64,000 bases of DNA, taken from NCBI GenBank assembly GCA_041397765.1, contig JAWKWA010000020.1, positions 1-64,000 of the forward strand, written 5' to 3'. The position numbers and the translations under genes are program-made. The stretch comes from JAWKWA01 sp041397765. Its GTDB lineage: Bacteria; Pseudomonadota; Alphaproteobacteria; Rhizobiales; Hyphomicrobiaceae. The notes beneath the pieces are model-generated. The model was not told where the DNA came from. It made no database searches and worked only from the letters and a program-made list of their open reading frames with translations. Positions 47,401-56,299 of this stretch are shown here, piece after piece (the first letter of the stretch is position 1; the number at the start of each line of letters is the position of its first letter).

Positions 47401-49220
47401 TCGAGCACCATGTCGTGCAAGCGGACATGGCGCGTGCCCTCGCCGAACTCCGGCGAGATGCGATAGGAGCGCTCGTCGATCACCTTGAAGCCGAGATTTT
47501 CGAGCACCGGCACCCGGTCGCTGAGCGGGATCGGATCGCCGAGGCGATAGATCGCGACGCGCACCCGCCGGGGATCCGGATCGGGGTCCCGGTAGAAGTC
47601 GATCGTCACGGGCCGCTCGTCGGAAAGCTGGTCGAGCCGCTCGATGTCCTCGAGCGATCGCTCGGGGCTGAATGTCTCGCGATAGCCGCCGGAGAACGCC
47701 GCACCATATTTGGCGACCGTGCCCGCGCGTTTCTCGGCCGGCAGCGCCGCATCGACCACCGCCGCGAAGCGGTCCTGCCAGGTCTGTGCGATCGCCTTGA
47801 CGCCCTCCTCCAGCTCGGCGTCGGAGACCGCGGCCGGCTTGCCCTCGCCGCGTTGGATGATGAAGTGGATGCGCACCAGCGGGCCATCCGTGAAGGTCGG
47901 CTGGAAGCTGGCGAGCCGCCCGTTGAACGAGGTCTCGAGCAGCGCCGCGATCCTGAGGCGTACTTCCGTTGTGAAGCGGTCGCGCGGCGTATAGACGATC
48001 ACCGAGACGAAGCGGTCGAACTCGTCGAGGCGCGAGAAGACGCGCGTCCGCGGCCTCAGCTCCAGATCGAGGATCTCCTTCGTCCAGCGCTCGAGCATGG
48101 CGACGGGGATCTGGAAGAAGTCGTCGCGCGGGAAAGTCTCCAGCACGTTGACGCAGGCCTTGCCGCTATGGCTGTCGGGCGGAAACCCCAAGCCCTTCAG
48201 CACCTGCTCGACCTTCATCCTGACGAGCGGGATGGAGCGGACGGACTCTGTGTAGGCCGCCGAGGTGAAGAGCCCGACCATGCGCAACTCGCCGACGATC
48301 TGCCCGTCGGCGCCATAGCGCTTGGCGCCGACATATTCCATGTGGCTGCGGCGATGGACCCTCGCCACGGTGTTGGACTTCGAGATGATGAGCGGCGCGG
48401 GCTGGAAATAGAAGCGCCGCATCTCCGGCGTCATGCTGATCAGCTCGCGGCTGCGCCTCAGCACGCGAATGTCGGGATTGCGCAGGATGCCGAGGCCCTT
48501 GTCGTGCTGGGTCTTGAGATCCCCCGTTTCGCGGCCGCCTTCGAGCAAGAGCTCGCGCATGCCGAGGAAGGTGAAATTGCCCTGGGCGAGCCAGTCGAGG
48601 AAAGCGAGGGATTCGTGCATCTCTTCGGCCGGAATGGGCGGTGGCGCCGCGCGATAGGACGCCATCAGCGCGCCGATCCGGTCTAGCATCGCCCGCCAGT
48701 CGTCGACCGCCTCCCGCACCTCGCCGAGCACCGCCGAGATGGTGCGCGTCACCGCCTCGGCCTGCGCGTCGGAGATGGGCTCCACATGGATCTGGATGAA
48801 GCTTTCCTGGCCATTGCGCCAGTCGCGGTCGCCAGGTCCCGTCACCGCCTCCAGCGTGCCCGTCTGGTCGCGCCGCGTCTTGAAAATGGGATGGAGGACC
48901 AGCAGCACCTGCAGATCCTGCGCCGTCACCTCGCCCATCACCGAATCGACCAGGAAGGGCATATCGTCGTTGAGGATCTCGATGATCGTCACCGGCCTTG
49001 CCCCGCCCGCCATGCGGTGGCGGATCTTGTGATCGTGCACCGGCTTGTCGTCGAGGAACAGGAAGGCGGCGGCGACGATGTCGGCGATGTCCGCCTCGCT
49101 GTAGCGCGCCAATGCCTCGCTGTCGGCATCCGCCATCAGGAGCCGTGCGAACACCTCCGCGCTGGCGTCCGGGGACTTGGGTTTTCGCGACGCGATGGTG
49201 TCGAGAATGCGCCTGATCAT
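44427..49220 (-). CDS. NAD-specific glutamate dehydrogenase, large 180-kDa type
   Basis: 1597 residues, normal for the GdhB class. Converts glutamate to 2-oxoglutarate and ammonia with NAD+ (EC 1.4.1.2). The long N-terminal region carries ACT-like regulatory folds (EILNDDMPFLVDSVMGEVTA, FLDWLAQGNFTFLGMRELLL); the catalytic core is at about 760-1200, with FSPIARGGIRWSDRVQDFRT, VLGLVKAQQVKNTVIVPNGA, KGGFLPK, GIGDMSGDVFGNGMLLSKAI, and the NAD domain ENDING region NLGVTQRGRIELGRRGVRLN. Start ATG 49220. It sits downstream of nothing and 47 bases upstream of the UMF1-type gene on the same strand. Confidence 0.96.
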   Translation of the reverse strand: MIRRILDTIASRKPKSPDASAEVFARLLMADADSEALARYSEADIADIVAAAFLFLDDKPVHDHKIRHRMAGGARPVTIIEILNDDMPFLVDSVMGEVTAQDLQVLLVLHPIFKTRRDQTGTLEAVTGPGDRDWRNGQESFIQIHVEPISDAQAEAVTRTISAVLGEVREAVDDWRAMLDRIGALMASYRAAPPPIPAEEMHESLAFLDWLAQGNFTFLGMRELLLEGGRETGDLKTQHDKGLGILRNPDIRVLRRSRELISMTPEMRRFYFQPAPLIISKSNTVARVHRRSHMEYVGAKRYGADGQIVGELRMVGLFTSAAYTESVRSIPLVRMKVEQVLKGLGFPPDSHSGKACVNVLETFPRDDFFQIPVAMLERWTKEILDLELRPRTRVFSRLDEFDRFVSVIVYTPRDRFTTEVRLRIAALLETSFNGRLASFQPTFTDGPLVRIHFIIQRGEGKPAAVSDAELEEGVKAIAQTWQDRFAAVVDAALPAEKRAGTVAKYGAAFSGGYRETFSPERSLEDIERLDQLSDERPVTIDFYRDPDPDPRRVRVAIYRLGDPIPLSDRVPVLENLGFKVIDERSYRISPEFGEGTRHVRLHDMVLEATDNAPLELGSDDLRLEACYLANWRGETESDPFNRLIKAARLDWREAAMMRAYGAYMVQIGLPFRRTSMADTLTHHPGVASDLMQIFRARFDPDLDITPEKRAEEAAAIRARIEAELQNVPSLDEDRIIRHYLNLIEATLRTNFYQRQGDGQPPEAIAFKLRSSQVDLMPEPRPYAEIWVYAPRVEGVHLRFSPIARGGIRWSDRVQDFRTEVLGLVKAQQVKNTVIVPNGAKGGFLPKLLPAGGGRDAIQQEGTAAYRLFISTLLDLTDNRVGDAIVPPQRVVRHDGDDPYLVVAADKGTASFSDTANALSARHGFWLGDAFASGGSAGYDHKKMAITARGAWECVKRHFREMDIDIQTTPFHVTGIGDMSGDVFGNGMLLSKAIRLVAAFDHRDIFLDPDPDEAVSFGERQRLFDLPRSSWQDYDRAKISEGGGVFARSAKSIPLSPQMQKVLGVPAASLTPAELMHAILRMPTDLLWFGGIGTYVKAAAETDDQVGDRANDLIRVTAEDVQAKVIGEGANLGVTQRGRIELGRRGVRLNTDFIDNSAGVNSSDQEVNIKIAFGPALQSGRLDIAERNRILVSMTDEVAAGCLVNNYRQGLALSLGQSRGLADLGFQKRLMHELENAGLLDRQIEFLPSDTQMAERARNGEPLTRPELAVLLSYAKIELARTLIRSELPDDPFFGETLVDYFPRTMREQFAEDLQRHRLRREIIATVLTNAVINRGGSTMIVRLSEETGHSAASIVAAYAAVEAVYELDRLWAAIDALDARVSGVVQLGLYREVQDLVRRQTAWFLRKVKLGTGLSSVIETYRPGIVAYRGHLRDARGRQRQLIDDKTATSVNAGVPEETAREIASLDALANAPDAALAAMATGRPLGAVAHTHAEIGDHFDLSDLRAAAEQLPVSDYYDRLALNSTLSILSDAQRAITEDVMRNGDGGKADLEGWLKRKGLAAERARASLQEITTQGALTLARLTVAAAQLRDLVTT

Positions 49221-49586
49221 GCCACGCGGTCTCCCTCACTGGTCCCCGGTCGATCCGGGGCTGCCCCGCTTCGCGCGCCGGGGCGGACCTGGCGTTCGGT
49301 CGGGTGATTTGCATGCTGCCGATCCGCAAGCGGCTCGACCGGTGTCGACGGCTCCCGATGCCCGGTTGCGCGCCCGCAGCCCGGGCCATTCGTCCCGCCG
49401 CGGTCCCCGGTTTCGTCCCCTTTCTATCCCGGACAGCGCCCAGAGTCGCGGCCGACCGGCGTGGTGCCGGGGCGAGGCCCGGCGCCCCGCCGCTTTCGGC
49501 TCTGGTGCGCGGCGGAACGGCATGGGACAATCGCGGGGTGTGTTTGACGGCTGGCTGGGACTGCTTGAAGGGAGGCTCACGATTTC
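49221..49586. other. 366-base intergenic region, divergent promoters, no gene supported
   Basis: Between divergent NAD-GDH and desaturase genes; must hold both promoters. No open frame with a ribosome binding site and no clear hairpin was seen. Confidence 0.4.
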
Positions 49587-50522
49587 ATGGCTTCAAGGCA
49601 ATCCGACGACATCGGCGAGGTCTTCGACCACCGCCAGGCGCTGGCGTCCCTGTCGGGTGCCGAACTCGCCCGGCTGCGCGAACCCTCGGACGCCGCCGGA
49701 TTGCGCCATCTCGCCCTGCATCTCGCCGCCCTCGGGCTGACCGGTGGCCTCGTCCTGGCCAGCCTGCACACATGGCTCGTCCTCCCGGCCATGGTCGCGC
49801 ACGGCATCGTCCTCAGCTTCCTGTTCGCCCCCCTGCACGAGTCGATCCACGGCACCGCCTTCCGCAGCCCTGCCATCAACCTGGCGGTTGCCGAGGTCGC
49901 GGGATTTCTGCTGCTCCTGCCGCCGCGCTGGTTCCGCTACTTTCACCTGGCTCACCACCGCCACACCCAGGATCCCGAGCACGATCCCGAGCTCGCCACG
50001 CCGCGTCCGGCGACCATGGCGGCCTATCTGCGGCACCTGACCGGCTATGGCTACTGGACCGCCGAGATCCGCAAGATCATCGCCAACGGCCTCGGCCGGT
50101 CGACGGACGGCTTCGTGCCGCTGAAGGGGCGCCCCAAGGTGGTCCGCGAGGCACGGATCCATCTACTCGGCTATGCCCTGATCGCGGGCCTCTCGATCGC
50201 CATGGGCTCGACGCTCGTGCTCTGGCTGTGGGTCGTCCCGGCCTTGCTCGGCCAGCCCTTCCTCAGGGCCTACCTGCTCGCCGAGCACGCCGGCCTCCCC
50301 TTCGTCGCCGACATGCTGACCAACAGCCGGACCACCTTCACCAGCGGCCTCGTCCGCTTTCTTGCCTGGAACATGCCCTTCCACAGCGCCCATCACGCGC
50401 TGCCGACCATCCCCTTCTTCCGCCTGCCGGCGCTGACTGCCCATCTGCGCCAGAGCCTGCGCAGCACCGCCGATGGCTATGTCGACGCGCATCGCCAGAT
50501 CATCGCCCGGCTCCGGCATTGA
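49587..50522 (+). CDS. fatty-acid desaturase-family membrane di-iron protein
   Basis: 311 residues. Three histidine boxes of membrane desaturases/hydroxylases: HESIH at 84-88, HLAHHRHT from 120, and HSAHH at 266-270, with four to five hydrophobic segments (LVLPAMVAHGIVLSFLFAPL, INLAVAEVAGFLLLLPPRWF, ALIAGLSIAMGSTLVLWLWV). The spacing suits acyl desaturases or related hydroxylases; the substrate cannot be inferred. Electron donor genes do not adjoin. GGGAGG lies 14 bases before the ATG. Confidence 0.85.
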   Translation: MASRQSDDIGEVFDHRQALASLSGAELARLREPSDAAGLRHLALHLAALGLTGGLVLASLHTWLVLPAMVAHGIVLSFLFAPLHESIHGTAFRSPAINLAVAEVAGFLLLLPPRWFRYFHLAHHRHTQDPEHDPELATPRPATMAAYLRHLTGYGYWTAEIRKIIANGLGRSTDGFVPLKGRPKVVREARIHLLGYALIAGLSIAMGSTLVLWLWVVPALLGQPFLRAYLLAEHAGLPFVADMLTNSRTTFTSGLVRFLAWNMPFHSAHHALPTIPFFRLPALTAHLRQSLRSTADGYVDAHRQIIARLRH

Positions 50523-50897
50523 GCCCCGGCCGATGCGAATGGTCCGTGGAGAACCCGCCGGCCCGCCGCTTCGTGCTTGCCTGCAAGAAGTTACCATGGG
50601 TTAAGACAGGTATGCGTATTCTGATTCGCGTGCCCCTAATGCATCGCATCGTCGTAACCGCCGGTTTGCGCTGGCCGGTTCCGCAGCGTTGACGGCCGGG
50701 GCGCGTGCACTGACGGAGAGGGGTGTGCCGACCGGCGGCGTCCTGCGCGACACCGGGCGGACAGGGCGCGTCGGGTGCGGCAATGTTCCTTCCTTTGGCC
50801 GATCGCCACCTTGCCGGCACAGTCGCCAGTCTAAAGTGATGCAGTCGCCGCAGATCTGTCTCGGGATCGTGCGCGCGCGAAGCGGGTCGGGCGGAAA
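50523..50897. other. 375-base intergenic region, no gene supported
   Basis: Between the desaturase gene and the TPR protein gene. Contains an A+T-richer stretch at about 50590-50650 (GTTACCATGGGTTAAGACAG, GCGTATTCTGATTCGCG) that may carry the promoter of the TPR gene. No convincing small gene. Confidence 0.4.
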
Positions 50898-53828
50898 ATG
50901 ACGATTGAACGGGCTCTGATCGGATTTTTCGGCTCCGGCGCGGCGGCCATAGGCTTCGGCGCTCATGGCTATCCCCCGGCCGGCCGCGCCGAGATCGACG
51001 GCCCGGGCTTCATCGCGACCCTGGTCGCCCAGGGGCATGGCGCCCGCGTCCGCGACATCATGGAGTTCGTCGCCACCGATCTGCGCAACGAGATGCAGAA
51101 CGGCCGCATCAAGCCCGACGTGCTGGAGCGCCACGCCCGCGGTCTTCCGCGCATCATCCTCGCTTTCCCGCTCTCCCAAGGGCAGGTCCGCTCGCTCGGC
51201 TTCGAATCCGGCATGGCGGTCGAGCTCGACGGTCCCGAGATGCCGGCCCGAACCCTCGCCGCCTCGATCGTCTCGCGCGCCCGCGACCGCTGGATGCTGT
51301 CGGATGTCGGCCTCGACGACCGCGTCTCCATCCGCCTCGTCGAGCTGCTGTTCCGCCGCATCCTTTCGGATCCCGATTTCATCACGGCGCTGAAGCCGGC
51401 CATCGCCGCCATGACCGAGGTGGACGAGCCCGAGAGCGATTTGGACCTCGGCGGCTCCCTCGATGGTGCCGCATCCTACTCCGTGCCGGTGCGCGAGCCC
51501 GTGCAGTTCCGCCCCCTGGCGCCGGTCGCCGGCGCCACCGCCGCGCCGGTCATGCGCGGTGAGGCGACGGGCGGCCTGACGGCCCCGGCCCGCTGGCTGG
51601 GCGACCACGCGACAGGCGCCAGCGATCCGCGCGAGCCCGAGGAAGAGGAAGTCGGCGAGCCGTTCGTCGGTCAGACCGAGGAGCCGGACGACGGCGACCT
51701 GTTCGCCGCCGACAATGCTCCGGCCGATGAGCCCGCGCTTGCCGCGCCCGAGGCCAACCCGACCGATGACGGTTGGGACCGCGAACTCGCCACCGACATC
51801 GGGGAGGACGCACCCGCCGATCTCTCCGCACCCGTTGGCACCGATCGGGATGGTGCTGCGGCGGCGGACCCGTCGGACAGGACCGACGGGCCTGAGCCGG
51901 AGGCCTGGTCGCAGAGCGATGAAACGCTCGGCGAAGCCGACATTCGACAGGACGGGCTCGACGCTCCCGCGGCCGCTGCGGAGCATGACGGGGTTGCCGG
52001 CGAGGGCGACCACGACGACCGCCTCGACCCAGAGGACGACGATATCCCCGTGGCGGAGCCCGCCACCGTCGGCGATTTCGACCAGCATCCCGCTCACTTC
52101 CGCGCCGCCGATGTGGATCGCGCCGAGCCGGAGGTTCTGGACAGGCTCGACCAATCCTACGCCGACGATCATCCGGCCGTTGAGCCGATCTTCGACACGG
52201 CCGAGGCATCTCCCGATGATGACCTGCTGATCGTCGAGGCACTGGTCGACGCCCATGGCGCGCCGGAGAGCCTCGAGGCCGGTGCTGGCACCGATCCTTT
52301 CGCGCACGGCATTCCCGCCGACGGCGATCTCGGCGCCGACCCCGTGCTGCCCTGGCCGGAGGATCTGTCGCTCGAAGGCACCGCCACCGAAGCGACCGAC
52401 GATGTCCTCGGCGATAGTGAGACGGCGGGCGACGAGCTTGCCGGCGGCAGTGTCGACCTCCCCGATTTCGCCCGCCGCACGGCGGATGCCGAAGGCGCGC
52501 CCCATGCTGCGGTCGCCACGCTGCTCGAGGCCGTCGAGGGCCGCCGGGTTCCCGCCGAGCGCCGCCAGCGTACGCTGAAGGACTGCGCGGTCCGCTACAA
52601 CGAGCTGATCGGACGCCTTCAGCGCGCCTCCGGCGGCGATCCGGTCGTGCGCCGCCTCAGGTCCGAGGCCCAGACCGCCCTGGCGGCCGGCCGTTTCGAC
52701 GAAGCCGACTCGCTCCTCTCGGGCGCCGAGGCCCGCAGCATCGCCGGTCTCGATCTCGAGGAGGCGCCGCGCGCCGACCGTCTGGTGGTCGCCGAGATCC
52801 GCGCGCTGCGCGGCTGCCTCGAGCAGACCCGGCTCGACAATCTGCGCGCCGCCCGTCATTTCGAGGCTGCCGCCGACAGCCTCGGTGACGAGGATTGGCA
52901 GATCCGCTGGCAGCACACCATCCGCCAGGGCAATGCCCTTCAGGCCGAGGCCGAGGAGTTTGCCGCCGCCGACGCGCTGGCCTCGGCCATCGTCGTCTAC
53001 GCCCGCGCGCTCGACATGTGCCCGTGGGAGCGCTCGCCCGAGCGCTGGGCCGTCACCCACAACCATCTCGGCAACGCGCTGCTCAGCCTCGGCGAGCGCG
53101 AGAAGAGCGTCGAGAAGCTCGACCTGGCGTTGAAATCCTATCGTCTCGCGCTCGACGTCAACACCCGCGAGGCGGTGCCCGTCGAATGGGCGCTGCTTCA
53201 GGCCAATGTCGGCACCGTGCTCTTGAAGATCGGCGAGTTTCAGCAGCGCGCCGACCGCTTCGAGACCGCCGCCGAGGCCTTCGAGTATGCGCTCGACGTG
53301 CTCGACCAGCGCACCCATCCCGGTGACTGGGCGATGACCCAGGTCAACCTGGCGACGGCATTGAGCCGCCTCAGTGCCCTCCGCGACGATGCCGAGCCCC
53401 TGAAAGGCGCCGCCGAGGCCTACGAGAAGGCCTTGAAGCGCACCCCGCGCGACGAGATGCCGGGCGAATGGGCGCGCACCCAGAACGCGCTCGGCAACGT
53501 GCTGGCCGAGCTTGGCGAGCGCACCGGCAGCCGCCAGTGGATCGAGCTCGCCGCCAAGGCCTACCGCGCCACGCTCGAGGAGTGGACCCGCGACGGCGAT
53601 CCGCTGCAATGGGCGCTCGGCAGTGCCAATCTCGGCAATGCCCTGTGGGCGCTCGGCGAGATGACGCGCAATCCGGCTCTGCTCCAGGAGGCTGCCGACA
53701 CCATCGTCGGTGCGCTCGACGTGTTCCGCGAGCTCCGCGCCTCCCACTACGAGCGCACTGCCCTCGACAATCTGAAAGCCCTTCGCGAGGACCTCCGTCG
53801 CATGACCGGCCACGCCGCCTACGGCTGA
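50898..53828 (+). CDS. large protein: unknown N-domain, long acidic linker, TPR-like C-domain
   Basis: 976 residues in three parts. (1) 1-175, a compact alpha/beta domain of unknown family (GPGFIATLVAQGHGARVRDI, LPRIILAFPLSQGQVRSLGF, SIRLVELLFRRILSDPDFIT). (2) About 176-520, very acidic and low in hydrophobics, rich in Asp, Glu, Ala and Pro, surely disordered. (3) About 525-960, helical: first a segment with DCAVRYNELIGRLQRASGGD, then about five repeats with the pattern W-A-x-x-x-x-x-L-G-x-A-L-x-x-L-G-E and E-A-A-E-A-Y-x-x-A-L (AVTHNHLGNALLSLGEREKS; WARTQNALGNVLAELGERTG), i.e. TPRs like those of CHAT-associated proteins. No signal peptide or membrane helix. Probably a scaffold. No partner gene is adjacent. 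Confidence 0.75.
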   Translation: MTIERALIGFFGSGAAAIGFGAHGYPPAGRAEIDGPGFIATLVAQGHGARVRDIMEFVATDLRNEMQNGRIKPDVLERHARGLPRIILAFPLSQGQVRSLGFESGMAVELDGPEMPARTLAASIVSRARDRWMLSDVGLDDRVSIRLVELLFRRILSDPDFITALKPAIAAMTEVDEPESDLDLGGSLDGAASYSVPVREPVQFRPLAPVAGATAAPVMRGEATGGLTAPARWLGDHATGASDPREPEEEEVGEPFVGQTEEPDDGDLFAADNAPADEPALAAPEANPTDDGWDRELATDIGEDAPADLSAPVGTDRDGAAAADPSDRTDGPEPEAWSQSDETLGEADIRQDGLDAPAAAAEHDGVAGEGDHDDRLDPEDDDIPVAEPATVGDFDQHPAHFRAADVDRAEPEVLDRLDQSYADDHPAVEPIFDTAEASPDDDLLIVEALVDAHGAPESLEAGAGTDPFAHGIPADGDLGADPVLPWPEDLSLEGTATEATDDVLGDSETAGDELAGGSVDLPDFARRTADAEGAPHAAVATLLEAVEGRRVPAERRQRTLKDCAVRYNELIGRLQRASGGDPVVRRLRSEAQTALAAGRFDEADSLLSGAEARSIAGLDLEEAPRADRLVVAEIRALRGCLEQTRLDNLRAARHFEAAADSLGDEDWQIRWQHTIRQGNALQAEAEEFAAADALASAIVVYARALDMCPWERSPERWAVTHNHLGNALLSLGEREKSVEKLDLALKSYRLALDVNTREAVPVEWALLQANVGTVLLKIGEFQQRADRFETAAEAFEYALDVLDQRTHPGDWAMTQVNLATALSRLSALRDDAEPLKGAAEAYEKALKRTPRDEMPGEWARTQNALGNVLAELGERTGSRQWIELAAKAYRATLEEWTRDGDPLQWALGSANLGNALWALGEMTRNPALLQEAADTIVGALDVFRELRASHYERTALDNLKALREDLRRMTGHAAYG

Positions 53829-54003
53829 AGTCGGAGCCGGCGCGAGCAGGTGCACCCATCGACAAGCAGCCCGCACAACCGGGCTGCGGTTGAATTGATT
53901 GCGTCGCCCATGCTCCAACGGGTTGTTTCAGATGCCACATTGCGGTCTCTGCGGTGCGCTGATGCGCTCCGCTCCCGGCCGGTTTTGCCCCAGAGAGTAA
54001 CCC

Positions 54004-54633
54004 ATGCGACACTTGGCGCCCCCGGTTGAGAAGCTGCTGGCTACCCTCTCCGGCGGATTGGAGAAGGACAGCAGCGCCCCGTCGGCTTCGTCGGCATTCA
54101 CGCGAAGGCTCAAGCGCGAGCTGGACGAAGCAGCCATCATGGCAAATCCCGACGCACCGGCGCCATTGGCGCCTCCAGAGGAAGTGCGGTCGGTGTTGCA
54201 GGCTATGTGCGGTGACGAGGTTCTGCAGTCGTGCATTCTTCGACTGACGCCGGCCTTGAGCTGGTTCTCCGCGGAGCGGTTCTACCCGGAGCCAGAGCAC
54301 AGGGCATTCTCCAGGAATATCTGGGGTGCGACGATCATTGGTCAGGAAGATGCGCCATTCACGGCGAGCGATCGGTTCATCGCGCTCCTGATGCTGATCA
54401 TGCCGGATACTTTATATCCGCGGCACGCGCATCGGATCGAAGAGCTCTATTTCGTGATCGCGGGCGAAGGAGAGTGGTCGCATGCGGACAATGAATGGGT
54501 CCACTTGAAAGCCGGCGGCACGTTCTTCAATCAGAGTTCCCAGCCACATGCGATCCGAACAGTCGGAAGCGCAGCATTGGCAATCGGCCTCTATCTGCCA
54601 CCATTCGGGTGGGAGGGCGGCCTCGTTGGGTAG
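54004..54633 (+). CDS. cupin protein resembling DMSP lyases (DddQ/DddW/DddL-type)
   Basis: 209 residues. The C-terminal cupin has YPRHAHRIEELYFVIAGEGE (His141, His143, Glu147, Tyr149), W158 and, in the second motif, QSSQPHAIRTVGSAALAIGL (His182), ending YLPPFGWEG. The H-x-H-x3-E-x-Y plus distal His and G-x-x-x-W matches the metal and catalytic residues of the cupin DMSP lyases, which cleave dimethylsulfoniopropionate to DMS and acrylate. N-terminal 100 residues are helical, as in DddQ. Family placement is inference; a sugar or other substrate is possible. Third codon positions are visibly more A/T-rich than in neighbours, suggesting transfer. Start ATG 54004. Confidence 0.7.
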   Translation: MRHLAPPVEKLLATLSGGLEKDSSAPSASSAFTRRLKRELDEAAIMANPDAPAPLAPPEEVRSVLQAMCGDEVLQSCILRLTPALSWFSAERFYPEPEHRAFSRNIWGATIIGQEDAPFTASDRFIALLMLIMPDTLYPRHAHRIEELYFVIAGEGEWSHADNEWVHLKAGGTFFNQSSQPHAIRTVGSAALAIGLYLPPFGWEGGLVG

Positions 54634-54674
54634 CTGAGGAGCGTCGCCGGCCGGCCACCGGCGAGCATCGCAAG

Positions 54675-54699
54675 GCCCCGCTACCGGTGATGGCGGGGC
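54675..54699. terminator. hairpin between convergent genes, likely bidirectional terminator
   Basis: Perfect arms GCCCCGC (54675-54681) and GCGGGGC (54693-54699) with an 11-base loop, between the cupin stop and the TPM-gene stop. No T-run on either side. Confidence 0.5.
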
Positions 54700-54703
54700 G
54701 GCA

Positions 54704-55315
54704 TCAATTCAGCACGATCAGGTGGTCGGGGAGCTCGTTGTCGTCGGCGGAGCCGGGCGGGAAATGGGCCGCGAGCAGATCGCCGGCAGCCGCGATCGCC
54801 TTCAGGAAGCCTTCGACCGGCCGGCCCGCGCGGATCTCGTCGGTGAGCAGAGCGACGATCTCGGTCCAGCGCGCCTCCGCCACCGCGGCGCTGATCTCCT
54901 GGTCCGCGATGATCTCGGCATATTGCTCGGCCCGCGACACATAGATGAGGACACCCGTGCGGCCCTTGGTGGTGTGCAGGTTCTGCGCGACGAACTGCTC
55001 GACGGCCCGCCGATGCGCGGCCTTGCGCTTGACGCTGCGTGGCACCAGCAGGAAGCGCAGCGGGCGCACGAAGCCGATCACCGCCACCATCAGGAAGGCG
55101 ACGAGCTGGGCCATGTAGATCATCTGCACCGGAATCCAGGTGAAGAAGATCAACGGCCAGGGCACGAGGAGCGCGATCACCGCTGCCCACAGCAGGGGCG
55201 CCCACAGATAGCCGTCGCTCTCGCTGGCGACCACGGCGACGATCTCGCCGCTGGTCCGCCGCTCGGCCTCCTTGATGGCCTGATCGACCCGCCGGGCATC
55301 GGCTTCGCTCAGCAT
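54704..55315 (-). CDS. TPM-domain membrane protein
   Basis: 203 residues from ATG 55315. N-terminal short acidic region (LSEADARRVDQAIKEAERRT), SGEIVAVVASESDGY, two membrane helices (APLLWAAVIALLVPWPLIFF; MAQLVAFLMVAVIGFVRPLR), then a TPM segment (HTTKGRTGVLIYVSRAEQYA, EIIADQEISAAV, GFLKAIAAAGDLLAAHFPPG). It is the last gene of lemA-TPM-TPM. TPM domains occur in photosystem repair and envelope stress proteins; here function is unknown. Confidence 0.85.
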   Translation of the reverse strand: MLSEADARRVDQAIKEAERRTSGEIVAVVASESDGYLWAPLLWAAVIALLVPWPLIFFTWIPVQMIYMAQLVAFLMVAVIGFVRPLRFLLVPRSVKRKAAHRRAVEQFVAQNLHTTKGRTGVLIYVSRAEQYAEIIADQEISAAVAEARWTEIVALLTDEIRAGRPVEGFLKAIAAAGDLLAAHFPPGSADDNELPDHLIVLN

Positions 55316-55416
55316 GGGCTCCGTCCCGTCACCGTCAATCCCTCCTCGAGCCAACGGCAAGACCTGCCGCCGCACGCTGCCGTCTCATCGCCGTACCCAT
55401 GTGTCGGCCATGCCGC

Positions 55417-56238
55417 TCACCAGCCTCCGGACGCGCCGCCGCCGCCGAAACCGCCGCCACCACCACTCCAGCCCCCGCCCCCGCCTCCACTGCTCCGGCC
55501 CCCGCCGCCGCCCCAGCCACCACCAGGCACGATGATCCAGTCGCCGCCACGGCGCTTCCTGGCCCGCGCCGAGCCGGCGCTGCGCGTGTCGCGCGCCTCC
55601 CGGTGCGATCGCCAGATGATATAGAGGACGAAGGCGAGCCAGATCAGGAAGAAGATCAGCGCCGCCGGATCGTTCTCCCCTTCCCGGCGCCCGGCGGCCC
55701 GCCGCTTCACCTCCTCGACATCGCCGAGCAGCGCGTCCTTGAGGTCGCGCACGCCCGCCTTGATGCCGCCGGGAAAGTCGCCACGCCGGAAATAGGGCAG
55801 GATGCGATTCTCGATGATCGACTTCGACAGCGCATCGGTGAGGATCGGCTCGAGCCCGCGCCCGACCTCGATCCTGACCTTGCGCTCGTTCGGCGCCACG
55901 ATCAGCAGGACGCCGTTGTCCTTGTCCTTCTGGCCGATCTGCCAGAAACGGCCGAGCTTGTAGCCGAACTCCTCGATCTCATAGCCCTGCAGCGAGCCGA
56001 GCGTGACGACGACGAGCTGGTCGCTGGAGCGGGTCTCGAGCGCGGCGAGATCGGCCGTCAGCTCGGCCCGGTCTGCCCCCGACAACAGATGAGCCGTATC
56101 GACCACCCGCCCGGTCAGCGGCGGGAATTGCGGCTCGGCCATCACGGCGCCGATGGCCAGCACGAGAAAGGCTGCGAGCGTAAGGGCGACGAGGCCGACC
56201 GCACGGGCACCGTCCGGGAGGCAGGCGACGCGGCCCAC
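55417..56238 (-). CDS. TPM-domain protein with glycine-rich C-terminus (YgcG-like)
   Basis: 273 residues from GTG 56238, chosen since it gives a normal signal peptide (AVGLVALTLAAFLVLAIGAV, cut near AEPQ). The TPM domain runs from LTGRVVDTAHLLSGADRAEL through SSDQLVVVTLGSLQGYEIEE, FGYKLGRFWQIGQKDKDNGV and RKVRIEVGRGLEPILTDALS. A membrane helix (DPAALIFFLIWLAFVLYIIW) is followed by a tail of Gly/Ser runs with Trp. This is the standard partner of LemA. A longer start at ATG 56304 lies inside a 13-base tandem duplication and would remove the normal leader shape. Confidence 0.87.
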   Translation of the reverse strand: MGRVACLPDGARAVGLVALTLAAFLVLAIGAVMAEPQFPPLTGRVVDTAHLLSGADRAELTADLAALETRSSDQLVVVTLGSLQGYEIEEFGYKLGRFWQIGQKDKDNGVLLIVAPNERKVRIEVGRGLEPILTDALSKSIIENRILPYFRRGDFPGGIKAGVRDLKDALLGDVEEVKRRAAGRREGENDPAALIFFLIWLAFVLYIIWRSHREARDTRSAGSARARKRRGGDWIIVPGGGWGGGGGRSSGGGGGGWSGGGGGFGGGGASGGW

Positions 56239-56299
56239 CGCGCCCGGACCCTCAATCTCGCTGCAAGTGCTGCGCAAGGGCAGGTGCAAGGCGCCACTC

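Noticed and set aside
45273..48686. Long plus-strand frames opposite NAD-GDH
   Set aside because: Antisense shadows; the dehydrogenase on the minus strand is unmistakable.
50601..53918. 1105-residue frame antisense to the TPR protein
   Set aside because: Shadow frame; no ribosome binding site and no domain, while the plus strand shows clear TPRs.
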